DNA of 64,000 nt from positions 1-64,000 of the forward strand of contig NZ_JACJRT010000001.1 in NCBI RefSeq assembly GCF_014697415.1, in the 5' to 3' direction. This document shows positions 14,708 through 22,288 of this stretch, piece after piece. Source of the DNA: Cyanobium sp. FACHB-13342 (GTDB lineage Bacteria; Cyanobacteriota; Cyanobacteriia; PCC-6307; Cyanobiaceae). Within the stretch, counting starts at the first letter, position 1. The number at the start of each line of letters is the position of its first letter. The position numbers and the translations under genes were made by a program. The notes below the pieces were generated by a model. The model had not been told where the DNA came from. It worked only from the letters and a program-made list of their open reading frames with translations, and ran no database searches.

Positions 14708-17266
14708 CGCAATCTCACAGGGCGGCTCTTGCTCCCTTGCGATCACTGTGTCGTACAAACCGTAGTGCGTGAGACCCAAGTGGCTGTCTATTCCGGTGTA
14801 GCGGAGCGACGCGTCTTCGTACCTTCGGAACGCGAATACTGCTTGGTTCATCTGTTCAGTATTGAACACTCTGAGACGAACGAGTAGATGGAAGTCTTTG
14901 ACTGTCAGGCCAGTAACTGCGAGGAACAGGTCTGGCTCGAGCTTGGTGATCACGTCTTGTAGCGTGTTTTCACGGAAGTCGGTTAGATACATGAAAGCGG
15001 GAATCCGCGTCGCAAACTTGATTAGCTTCTCCTGCACGAGCTTGCGCTTGGACTTGTATTCCTTTTCCTCTTCAGTGAGCTGCTTCTTTTGTTTATCGGT
15101 CAACTCCTTGTCCTTGGCCTTATTCTTGAGTTCTTTGACCTTCTCGCTCTTGTTGATGATGGTCTCAATGATGTTGTCACCAAGTGTGCGCCAGCCCTCG
15201 ATGCGCTCGACGGCCTCCATCGCCTCTGGGTTGTTCAAGATGCGGCGCAAGGTGTCATTGTCTACGTTTACCAGAAGCGCACTTTCCCACTTGCGGGCCA
15301 GCAGAGTTGCAGACGTGCCCGCCATAGCGATGTCAAGAATGCCGCCCGCGTCTATCTGCGTCATGTTCGCTCCGTCATAGGCCAGCACCGGCAGGAACGA
15401 AATCAGCTCCTTCACCGCGTTCTCGGGATTCGGCTCATTCGGCGACAGGCCAATGCCGTATTCGGAGAGCTGGCGCAGTGCGCGAGTGGGTGCGAAGTCG
15501 AACACGAAACAGACGGGTTTAAGAATCTCCTCTTCGTTCGGGTTGTCGCCGTTGGGATTCTTGATGGACCACGGCGACTGGACGCGGAAGGCGGATTGGA
15601 AGTAGGTCTCAGGTGACTTGAGATTGCGCAGCATCAGAATGGACGTCCACTGCGGCACGGTGACACCTGTTGTTAGCTTCCCGCAGGTGAGGGTGATGGT
15701 CTTTGTTTCGAACCCGCTCCCGATGGCTCTTCGCACGGGGGGCAGGGCCTCCAAACCTATGCCCGCAGAAGCACCAGCGGCGATGACCACCTTGTAGTCG
15801 CACCAGAATATGTTCTGCCGCTCAGCTAGCAGATTCGCCATCGCGTGGCAGGCGGCCACGTTGGGAAGAAACCAAAACGAATGCTGGAGGTAAGGCAGCA
15901 AGCGAACATCCGAATACGGAAACGGTGGACGTGTGCCCGTCTTTAGGTGCTCGACCGCCTTGGGCGCGTACCCCCCGCGGACGATATCCAGCCATCTCTG
16001 GACATCGTTTTTGTGCTTGAAACGCGCCTCGACACCCATGCCCGTCGCATCGAAGAACGCATTGAGGTCAAACTCGTCGAACTCCCCAGTACTTGCGACC
16101 GCCAACAGTTCATCTGGCATCTGGTAGGTCAGCAGGCGCATCTGTGGTAGCGCACCGTAGGGGTTCCACTGTCCGGGGCTCTTGAGGGCGAACTCCTCCT
16201 TGGCGCGTTGCTCATCGGTGTACGTCCAGTTGAATATCTGCTCTTCGATGAATTCGCCCGTGGCAAGCGCCCTGAAAGGGGTGCCGGACAGGTAGAGGTA
16301 GGCCTTGGTTGTGATAGGGAGGAACTCTGTTTCCTTCTCCGAGAGGACGGAAAGGTCTTCGTTCACCGCTTCCAGCCCGACTGCGTACTCCAGCTTGGCC
16401 TCCTTTTTGGAAACGACAGTTTCCTCTCCCTCGAATAGCTCCTTGGCAGTCTCTCGCCATGCTCCAAAGTGGTACTCGTCGAAGACCACGAGGTCCCACT
16501 TCACCTTGTGGAGCCATTCATTCTTGGGCTTGATGTTCCCCGCCGCATCGCGGCCGAGCAAGTCCTGAAAGGATCCGAAATACACCACCGGGTCCCAAGT
16601 GCTGATCTTTCTGGGATCGCCATCGGAGTTTCGGGACAGGTATTGCCAACCGTCGAAGTCAATGTGATTTTCGAGGTCAGTTTGCCACGCATCCTCGACG
16701 GCGGGCTTAAAGGTCACAACGAGGACACGTTTTCCTCCGAGCTTCTTGGCGAGCTGATAGGTGGTAAACGTCTTGCCGAAGCGCATCTTTGCGTTCCATA
16801 AGAAGCGCGGGACGGCGTGTATATCTTCCTTCCATATCGAATGGAAGTAGTCGTGCGTCTTCTCCACAGCCTCGACCTGCTCCCGACGCATGGCGAACGT
16901 CTCGTGATGCGTGCCTTTGAACCGTTGGCCGGTGCGCAGCTCGGTCAGTACGGTCTTCACATCGTTGACTGAGCAGCGCACCCACTCCAGTTCCGCGCTA
17001 TCGAAGCCCTTCTTGATAAGTGCTGCGCGCACCTCGTGGTCAGTGAATGTTGTTCCGTCGTCGCGCTCGGCGGACTCATCCAGCACGATGGTGTAGTTCT
17101 TGATGTTGGCTGTCTTGAGCTGTTCGGCGACGCGCTGCTTCACTTCGCGCGTTGTCTGGCCGATCTTGAGCAAGCCCGCGTGCGCCTTGTCGTCAATCGC
17201 ATAAGCGTAGATACGCGGACGCGCCTCTGGCTTTGGCGCCAGGATTTCTTCGATGGTTTTACTCAT
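14702..17266 (-). CDS. GIY-YIG (T5orf172-like) nuclease-SF2 helicase fusion of a restriction-like system
   Basis: This 854-residue protein starts at ATG 17266 (MSKTIEEILAPKPEARPRIY). The N-terminal 100 residues match the T5orf172/MUG113 branch of GIY-YIG: RIYAYAIDDK, LLKIGQTTREVKQR with the conserved Arg. An SF2 helicase/translocase follows: motif I AKMRFGKTF, motif II VVFDEYHFG, motif III YLSGTPFRA, and QSAFRVQSP as a motif VI-like element. A charged coiled-coil lies near residues 700-750. It probably translocates on DNA and cuts it with the N-terminal nuclease. Its ATG overlaps the methyltransferase stop by 8 bases (ATGAGTAA), and its own stop is inside attC. GC is lower than in the core genome. 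Confidence 0.82.
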   Translation of the reverse strand: MSKTIEEILAPKPEARPRIYAYAIDDKAHAGLLKIGQTTREVKQRVAEQLKTANIKNYTIVLDESAERDDGTTFTDHEVRAALIKKGFDSAELEWVRCSVNDVKTVLTELRTGQRFKGTHHETFAMRREQVEAVEKTHDYFHSIWKEDIHAVPRFLWNAKMRFGKTFTTYQLAKKLGGKRVLVVTFKPAVEDAWQTDLENHIDFDGWQYLSRNSDGDPRKISTWDPVVYFGSFQDLLGRDAAGNIKPKNEWLHKVKWDLVVFDEYHFGAWRETAKELFEGEETVVSKKEAKLEYAVGLEAVNEDLSVLSEKETEFLPITTKAYLYLSGTPFRALATGEFIEEQIFNWTYTDEQRAKEEFALKSPGQWNPYGALPQMRLLTYQMPDELLAVASTGEFDEFDLNAFFDATGMGVEARFKHKNDVQRWLDIVRGGYAPKAVEHLKTGTRPPFPYSDVRLLPYLQHSFWFLPNVAACHAMANLLAERQNIFWCDYKVVIAAGASAGIGLEALPPVRRAIGSGFETKTITLTCGKLTTGVTVPQWTSILMLRNLKSPETYFQSAFRVQSPWSIKNPNGDNPNEEEILKPVCFVFDFAPTRALRQLSEYGIGLSPNEPNPENAVKELISFLPVLAYDGANMTQIDAGGILDIAMAGTSATLLARKWESALLVNVDNDTLRRILNNPEAMEAVERIEGWRTLGDNIIETIINKSEKVKELKNKAKDKELTDKQKKQLTEEEKEYKSKRKLVQEKLIKFATRIPAFMYLTDFRENTLQDVITKLEPDLFLAVTGLTVKDFHLLVRLRVFNTEQMNQAVFAFRRYEDASLRYTGIDSHLGLTHYGLYDTVIAREQEPPCEIAG

Positions 17267-18878
17267 CGCCGTTCTCCCCATGACCACCTGCCTCGTCGCT
17301 GAGCCGTTCAGCAATCAGAGACTCAATGAACGTAATTTGCCTCAGTGTGATTCCATACCGCTCAAACAAATCCTTATCGGTCCACACCCGATTCATCGGC
17401 AGTTGCGGGACGAAACGGTAAGAGTCACGGGTAATGTTCTGGGTGATCTTTCGCAATGAGACGAGGAATCGAACGAATCGTGTTCGCATATACGCAGCGA
17501 GATTTTTCGCTTCGACCTCGGAATTACAAACGCCAATCACGAGATATGTTTCAGTGCAAGCGGAACCCGGAGCTGCGACAACTGGTTCACCGAGAATCGT
17601 TACGTCATCTCTTCCGCTAGTGCCATGAGCTTTGACCAAAAGAACTTTCCACTGATCAATCCAATCAATGTTACTGGTGATTGCGGAGCGTTCCATGAAC
17701 GATGTCTGCTGATTACCATAAACCAGAACAGGCTCTTTAAGACCTTGTTTCGTCGGCTTACCGCGTTGGTTTGTTAACCCGAACGGCTTCCTAGCTGATA
17801 CTCGATCGGCAACGCTTGGTTCACTCTCGTTTTGAATTCTGAATCCAGTCACTTTGTCGAGTATACGCACCGCTTCGTTGCGCCGAATCAGAACATCGTA
17901 AGCATTGAGACTTCGCACTGCGGGTTCGCCGATGACATCATTTCCAATCATTGTCACGACTTCACAGCCACCTTCGTGATCTCTCCCCCAAAGCCAGTAG
18001 GAAACACCTCCACGAATTTTTACCCCTGGGAACACATCGTAAAGCTGTGGAAAATCGACGAGCTTAACGAATCGGCCATCTCGAAGCATTCGATCTCTAA
18101 AATCATCCAATCCTTTGCCGCCTGAGAACCACCGCGACGGGGTAATCATCGAGACATAACGCGGCTCAAGTGAAAGTGCCGCTTCTACAAACTTATTGTA
18201 AATTGGCGTGGCTGATGCCCCGCCACCTCCACCGCCATCGCCAAGTTGATACGGTGGATTTCCAATGATGACATCGAATTGCATATTGCCTCCGAAGATC
18301 TCGGCAAGCCGAGTCTTGATGTTGGTGGTGTGAATGAACGCGTAGGCGTGAGTTTCTAGGCCTGCCGCCCGATCGTAAACGGATTTGACCGCGCCGCAAA
18401 ACTTGCACTTGTCGCTCTCCCAAGTGTGTCTGAGGCGCTGGAACCAGATGTTCCCATCGTCGCTGGCAAAGCCGTTGGCAATCGAGTGTTCGCCTTGTGC
18501 ATGCTTGGAGCAATAGACGCTGCGCCGCGCGAGCAAGCTGGTGATTTGCGTGATGCCAATGCCAAACACCTGCTGGGTGAGGATGTGGTTCACGCGCTTC
18601 TCCAGATTCGGAATCTCCGTTTCTAGTCCCTGAGTAAGGCGGCTGGTGATTTCGCGCAGGAACACGCCGGATTTCGTGCAGGGGTCAAGGAACCTCGCCG
18701 TTTTGTCGGCCCAGATATTTGCACCTTTGTGGTTTGCCGCCCACGCCTCGGCCAGCGTGTCGAGCATGCGGTTGGCTAACTCCGGCGGCGTGAACACCTC
18801 ATCGTTGGAGAGGTTCGCGATGCACGTCAGCACATCCGGGTTGCGTCCGCGCAGGGAGAAGTTTGCTTGTTCAATCAT
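17259..18878 (-). CDS. Eco57I-type N6-adenine DNA methyltransferase
   Basis: This is a 539-residue protein. It has motif X-like NDEVFTPPELANRMLDTLAE, a motif I variant ARFLDPCTKSGVFLREITSR, and the N6-adenine catalytic motif IV NPPYQL near residue 205. A glycine run follows (GDGGGGGGAS). A CKFC Cys pair near residue 160 with earlier CSKH may form a small zinc site. The C-terminal half is probably the target-recognition region. It should methylate adenine in a specific site. It overlaps the smaller methyltransferase gene upstream by 4 bases (ATGA) and the helicase by 8 bases, so all three are translationally coupled. Confidence 0.85.
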   Translation of the reverse strand: MIEQANFSLRGRNPDVLTCIANLSNDEVFTPPELANRMLDTLAEAWAANHKGANIWADKTARFLDPCTKSGVFLREITSRLTQGLETEIPNLEKRVNHILTQQVFGIGITQITSLLARRSVYCSKHAQGEHSIANGFASDDGNIWFQRLRHTWESDKCKFCGAVKSVYDRAAGLETHAYAFIHTTNIKTRLAEIFGGNMQFDVIIGNPPYQLGDGGGGGGASATPIYNKFVEAALSLEPRYVSMITPSRWFSGGKGLDDFRDRMLRDGRFVKLVDFPQLYDVFPGVKIRGGVSYWLWGRDHEGGCEVVTMIGNDVIGEPAVRSLNAYDVLIRRNEAVRILDKVTGFRIQNESEPSVADRVSARKPFGLTNQRGKPTKQGLKEPVLVYGNQQTSFMERSAITSNIDWIDQWKVLLVKAHGTSGRDDVTILGEPVVAAPGSACTETYLVIGVCNSEVEAKNLAAYMRTRFVRFLVSLRKITQNITRDSYRFVPQLPMNRVWTDKDLFERYGITLRQITFIESLIAERLSDEAGGHGENGDE

Positions 18879-19531
18879 ACGGTGGCCTCCGGTGCAAGGT
18901 CAGCCAGTTCACCCACGGTCATCGGCGGATAGATCTTAGCCGGTGTGAATATCTCGTGCTTGCCGAGTTGCGCAAAGAGTGAGTCTTCGGCGCTGAATGA
19001 CGAAGAAAGCGCCAGGGTCTCTAGCCGGAAGTCACGCCGTTGGAACTTGCCCTTACCCAGGTAGCCCCACTCGGCAAAGGTGATTGCCCTGCCATCGTAG
19101 GTGCGCATCTTCAGCGCATCGCCGTGGACAAGGTTTTGCGACAGCACGTAGGAAGCAGCCTGATAGAGATCCTCCGACTCTCCGACCTTGAGGTAGTCGG
19201 CGAGGATGTCCAGCATGTTCGCGCGGCACTCGGCGATGTTGTCCTCCAAGAGCTCAATGCCGTAGGTGCACATCACAGCAAGGAGTGCGTAGTGCCGCCT
19301 CTCAAAGGCGGACTTCCCGAACTTGAGCTCGACGGCAGCGAGCTTCCGCTGCAGGATGCGGACAAGGAAGTTCCCGCTCCCGCACGCCGGCTCCAGGAAG
19401 CGGGCGTCAATGCGCTCCGTCTCGCCCTTTACAAGGTCAAGCATCGCCTCGACCAACCACTTCGGGGTGAAGACCTCCCCGTGGTCGGCGACGCGTTGCT
19501 TGGACTTGATGTTGTTCATGCTCTGGTTCAC
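18875..19531 (-). CDS. Methyltransferase-like subunit with SAM motif but no catalytic NPPY
   Basis: This is a 218-residue protein from GTG 19531, with an AGAGGAAG Shine-Dalgarno before it; ATG 19519 is the alternative. It has HGEVFTPKWLVEAMLDLV, the full SAM-binding motif I FLEPACGSGNFLVRI, motif II-like TYGIELLEDNIAECRANM and motif III-like LVHGDAL. Where NPPY should follow it has FAEWGYLGKGKFQRRDF. It therefore looks able to bind SAM but not to methylate. The start is 32 bases after the attC of the preceding cassette, and the stop overlaps the next gene (ATGA). It may be a regulatory or structural partner of the full methyltransferase. Confidence 0.8.
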   Translation of the reverse strand: MNQSMNNIKSKQRVADHGEVFTPKWLVEAMLDLVKGETERIDARFLEPACGSGNFLVRILQRKLAAVELKFGKSAFERRHYALLAVMCTYGIELLEDNIAECRANMLDILADYLKVGESEDLYQAASYVLSQNLVHGDALKMRTYDGRAITFAEWGYLGKGKFQRRDFRLETLALSSSFSAEDSLFAQLGKHEIFTPAKIYPPMTVGELADLAPEATV

Positions 19532-19562
19532 TTGCGGTGATGCTTCCTCTCAGTCACTGTGC

Positions 19563-19666
19563 TGCTAACGCTGGCCATCACCTGCCCGCAGAGGGCTGGA
19601 GCTGAAGCACACTAGTAGGTGCAGGGATTCTGGGGTGGCGGGTAAGGTGCATGGCCGTGTTATAGG
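19563..19666 (-). repeat. attC: attC recombination site closing the SHOCT cassette
   Basis: On the reverse strand it reads CTATAAC (R'') - GGCCATGCACCT (L'') - central spacer - AGGTGATGGCC (L') - GTTAGCA (R'). The inner arms pair with one unmatched G in L'', again the extrahelical base. The length is about 104 bases. It begins 24 bases after the SHOCT gene stop and ends 32 bases before the next gene start, so it separates two cassettes. Confidence 0.75.
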
Positions 19667-19689
19667 CCTCATGCCATAAAGAGGATAAG

Positions 19690-20199
19690 TTACATCCGCG
19701 AAAGAAGTTCCTGCTTCTTGGCAGTGAACTCCGCTTCTGACAAGATTCCGCTGTCGCGCAGTTCTGAGAGCTTTTTGATTTGATCTAGAATATCGCTGCC
19801 CCCTTGGGAAGTGGTCGCTGGAGCCTCGATCTGAAGAGGCGCGGATGTGGAAGACATCTTTTCGCGCACTAACGCGACGAGGCGATCTGGATCACCCTGA
19901 CTTATCCACTTCATCTCAGATTCGTTACCAGACATCTTGATAACAATCCTCTTGCCCATAAAACCCTTTGATACCTCAATTGCAGTTATCTTTTCCAGTG
20001 GGAATGTTTCCAGGTTGAATCCAGAGAGTCGCTTGCCGAACTGAATGACTCGCTTCGAGGTGGCTACCAAGACTCCGTTCTTAACAGTCTTACTGCCTAA
20101 TGATTTTGTATCATATGCACCGTAGCAAGAAACAAGAACGTCTTCTCCTTGATCCAAATGAGACTTAAGGGCCTCCAGATTTGCTTGGTAGCCTGCCAT
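19690..20199 (-). CDS. PH-like/SHOCT-domain protein (cassette 1)
   Basis: This is a 169-residue protein from ATG 20199, chosen because TAGGAG lies 8 bases upstream; ATG 20241 is possible. Residues about 25-115 look like a bacterial PH-like domain (LVSCYGAYDTKS, GVLVATSKRVIQFGKRL, FPLEKITAIEVSKG). A linker follows. The last 30 residues are a SHOCT motif (ILDQIKKLSELRDSGILSEA, EFTAKKQELLSRM), a short helical oligomerisation module. Function is unknown; similar proteins are scattered among mobile elements. It is the first cassette after attI and has lower GC than the core genome. Confidence 0.75.
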   Translation of the reverse strand: MAGYQANLEALKSHLDQGEDVLVSCYGAYDTKSLGSKTVKNGVLVATSKRVIQFGKRLSGFNLETFPLEKITAIEVSKGFMGKRIVIKMSGNESEMKWISQGDPDRLVALVREKMSSTSAPLQIEAPATTSQGGSDILDQIKKLSELRDSGILSEAEFTAKKQELLSRM

Positions 20200-20241
20200 G
20201 AGCGCACTCCTAGATAATGCCTGCCTGTTTAGGGTAACCAA

Positions 20242-20452
20242 AGTATGCCGGTCGCAGCAAGAAAGCCCTTGATGCGTCTAACTCTTTATTGGAAGGTTCC
20301 GTGAACCAGGGCTATTGCCCCCGGACTTTCCATGAACCGTGCCGGGGTGCTATCCGGTTGGCAGGGCGAATCCAGTGCTGGCAAGGATTCGAGGCTTTGT
20401 CTGCCTATCCCTAGCTCAGGTTCACGGGTCCGTGAACCACCTGTTCAATTTG
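20242..20452 (-). other. attI: attI-like region between intI 3' end and first cassette
   Basis: This 211-base non-coding stretch holds the integron core site GTTAGAC on the reverse strand (20276-20282) next to the first cassette. Upstream of it are repeated GTGAACC-type elements at about 20300, 20330 and 20430, including GGTTCACGG-GT-CCGTGAACC (20418-20437), which could be integrase-binding repeats. The site lies at the 3' end of intI, not the usual 5' side. Confidence 0.6.
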
Positions 20453-21448
20453 CTACAAAAGGTCTGCAGGGCTCCGCACGCCGAGGGGGCCACGGTTGAG
20501 CACATGGGTATAGATCATGGTGGTGCTCACATCCTTATGGCCTAGGAGCTCCTGGATTGTGCGGATGTCCTGCCCCCGTTCCAGCAGGTGAGTCGCAAAG
20601 GAGTGACGGAAGGTGTGGCAACTGGCGGCCTTGCTCAGCCCTGCTTCCATCACGGCACGCTTCACAGCCTTCTGCACCACGCTTGGATCCAGATGATGAC
20701 GGCCTTGGGCGCCAGTTTCCCTGTCGCGCCAGCGATTCAGCTGCGGAAACACCCATTGCCAGCCCCATTCCTGGCTGGCGCTTGGGTATTTGCGGGCCAG
20801 TGCGTAGGGCATCGCCACACTCCCCCACCCAGCAGCCAGATCGCTCTGGTGCAGATTTCGCACTCTCAGCAGATGCTCCTGCAGTGCCGGCGCCAGGCTC
20901 TGGGGCAGCAGGGTCAGTCGGTCTTTGCCTCCCTTTCCATCGCGCACGGTAAGTTCCCGCCGCGTGAAATCCAGATCCTTGACCCGTAGCCGCAGGGCCT
21001 CCAACCGCTTCGCGGAAGCCGTTGGCTACAGGCGCAGGCCACTGCCATAGAGGAGCCCCACCACCAGCGCTGGCTCGCCCTCCAGCCGCTGCCGCACAGC
21101 GAGCACCTCTGCCTCGCTGAGCACTACCGGCAGCCGCTGCCGCGTGCGGGCCCGCACCACCCCATCGGTCTCAAGCTCCCGCTCCAGCAGATCCCGGTAG
21201 AGGAACAGCAACGCTGCCAGGGCCTGGTTTTGCGTGGAGGCGCTCACTTGCTCGTCTACAGCCAGGTGACTGAGAAACGCATTCACCTCGGCGCTGCCCA
21301 TCTCCCGTGGGTGGCGCATGCGATGAAAGCGGAGAAATCTCCGCAGCCACTGTTCGTAGGTCTTCACCGTGCGGCGGGCGTAGTGGCGGGTTTGAAGCAG
21401 TTCGCGATAGCGCTGGATCAGCCCTGGGGGCTTGGCCTCTGCAGACAT
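20453..21448 (-). pseudogene. intI: Integron integrase (IntI family), interrupted by a 24-nt insertion with an in-frame stop
   Basis: This tyrosine recombinase has the IntI-specific extra segment: [20 protein letters not shown], then [16 protein letters not shown]. Catalytic parts are present: Arg in [21 protein letters not shown] (HxxR), [10 protein letters not shown] and the Tyr in MIYTHV. After LRL the frame meets TAG and then, 24 bases later, continues in the same frame with [13 protein letters not shown]. Removing 24 bases restores a 323-residue IntI. As it stands the enzyme is split after its first 140 residues, and readthrough would be needed for activity. It lies on the same strand as the cassettes. 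Confidence 0.85.
21001..21025. repeat. 25-nt hairpin insertion in intI
   Basis: CCAACCGCTTC-GCG-GAAGCCGTTGG is an inverted repeat with 11-base arms and one mismatch. It overlaps the extra 24 bases that separate LRL from LEALRL in the integrase and brings in the TAG stop. It looks like a miniature palindromic (REP-like) element. I did not find another copy in the window by eye. Confidence 0.6.
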
Positions 21449-21576
21449 GGCGCATCTCTGGCTTATCCAATACAGAGTTCCCAGCCCAGGCCAGCGCAGC
21501 AGAGCGAGCTCCGGGCGTTCGTATCAGGCTTTGTGACTGCTACACCTGAATCAGCGCCCTGCTTCGCACCCGTACC

Positions 21577-21714
21577 ATGGCCCCGCAGGAGCTACCTCCC
21601 GGCCTCTACGACTACCCCCTCAGTGAAGCGATCCATGAGGCCCTCGCCTGCACGCCAGAAAGCCTGCACCAGCTCCAACCGCTTGACCCCGCCGATGCCC
21701 CCAGTTCGTCTTAG
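21577..21714 (+). pseudogene. N-terminal fragment of a DUF3427-type DEAD/DEAH helicase
   Basis: A 45-codon frame starts at ATG 21577 and reads MAPQELPPGLYDYPLSEAIH, then HQLQPLDPADAPSSS, then stops. The LPPGLYD and LQPLDPADAP signatures resemble the start of large restriction-type helicases with a PLD or DUF3427 region. The rest of that gene, about 900 residues, is absent. It is probably a relic cut by an insertion or deletion near intI. Confidence 0.45.
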
Positions 21715-21773
21715 TTCTGAGCACAAGGCCTGATGGAGCTCACCGCTGTGCTCAGCCCCGCTCAGGGGCGCTG

Positions 21774-21977
21774 TCAGTCGAAGGGATACTCGTAAACAAG
21801 GGTGAGGCCAAGGCGCTCAGCGGTGGCCCGGTCGCGGGCGATGTTGGCCTCACACTGCAGCCGGTAGGCCTCCTGCGCTTTGGTTTCACCCACTACTGGC
21901 GGACCCGATTCGCTCAGCGCGCGGGTGTGAATGCGGCGCTGCTCCTCCATCGAGATCCGCGCGTGGTCGTCTGGCAT
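21774..21977 (-). CDS. Small hypothetical protein of the MerR-VWA operon
   Basis: This is a 67-residue charged, helical protein from ATG 21977 (MPDDHARISMEEQRRIHTRA), ending LVYEYPFD. It follows the 100-residue gene after 4 bases and shares its strand with the VWA and MerR genes, so it is the last gene of a four-gene operon. No family is recognised. Confidence 0.6.
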   Translation of the reverse strand: MPDDHARISMEEQRRIHTRALSESGPPVVGETKAQEAYRLQCEANIARDRATAERLGLTLVYEYPFD

Positions 21978-21981
21978 CGGT

Positions 21982-22284
21982 TCACTCCAGCTCCCCTGCA
22001 GCCACCTTGGCGCGGATGCGGCGCAGCAGCACGCGGGCGCCTTCTGATTCGTCGCTCGGGCCACCGGCGCTGTGCCGTTCCACGCGGGCCGCGAAGAACA
22101 GGGCGCAGCGCAGTTCGGTGAGGGTGGTGGCGCTGTTGTCGTTGTAGAGGGCCGCGCAGTGTTCAAAGCTCCCCGCCACGTCGTAGCCATTCATGGTGTG
22201 GGCGAACATTTCCCATTTCCGCAGATCGCCATCGGGATCGGGAATGCGCGCGAGCTGCAGTTGACGGTTGGTCAGTTCCTTCAT
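21982..22284 (-). CDS. Hypothetical protein of the MerR-VWA operon
   Basis: This is a 100-residue soluble protein from ATG 22284 (MKELTNRQLQLARIPDPDGD). The middle is NGYDVAGSFEHCAALYNDNS and ALFFAARVERHSAGG, and it ends with a helical RRIRAKVAAGELE. It starts 4 bases after the VWA stop, which suggests translational coupling. Its function probably relates to the VWA protein, but no domain is known to me. Confidence 0.65.
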   Translation of the reverse strand: MKELTNRQLQLARIPDPDGDLRKWEMFAHTMNGYDVAGSFEHCAALYNDNSATTLTELRCALFFAARVERHSAGGPSDESEGARVLLRRIRAKVAAGELE

Positions 22285-22288
22285 CGAT

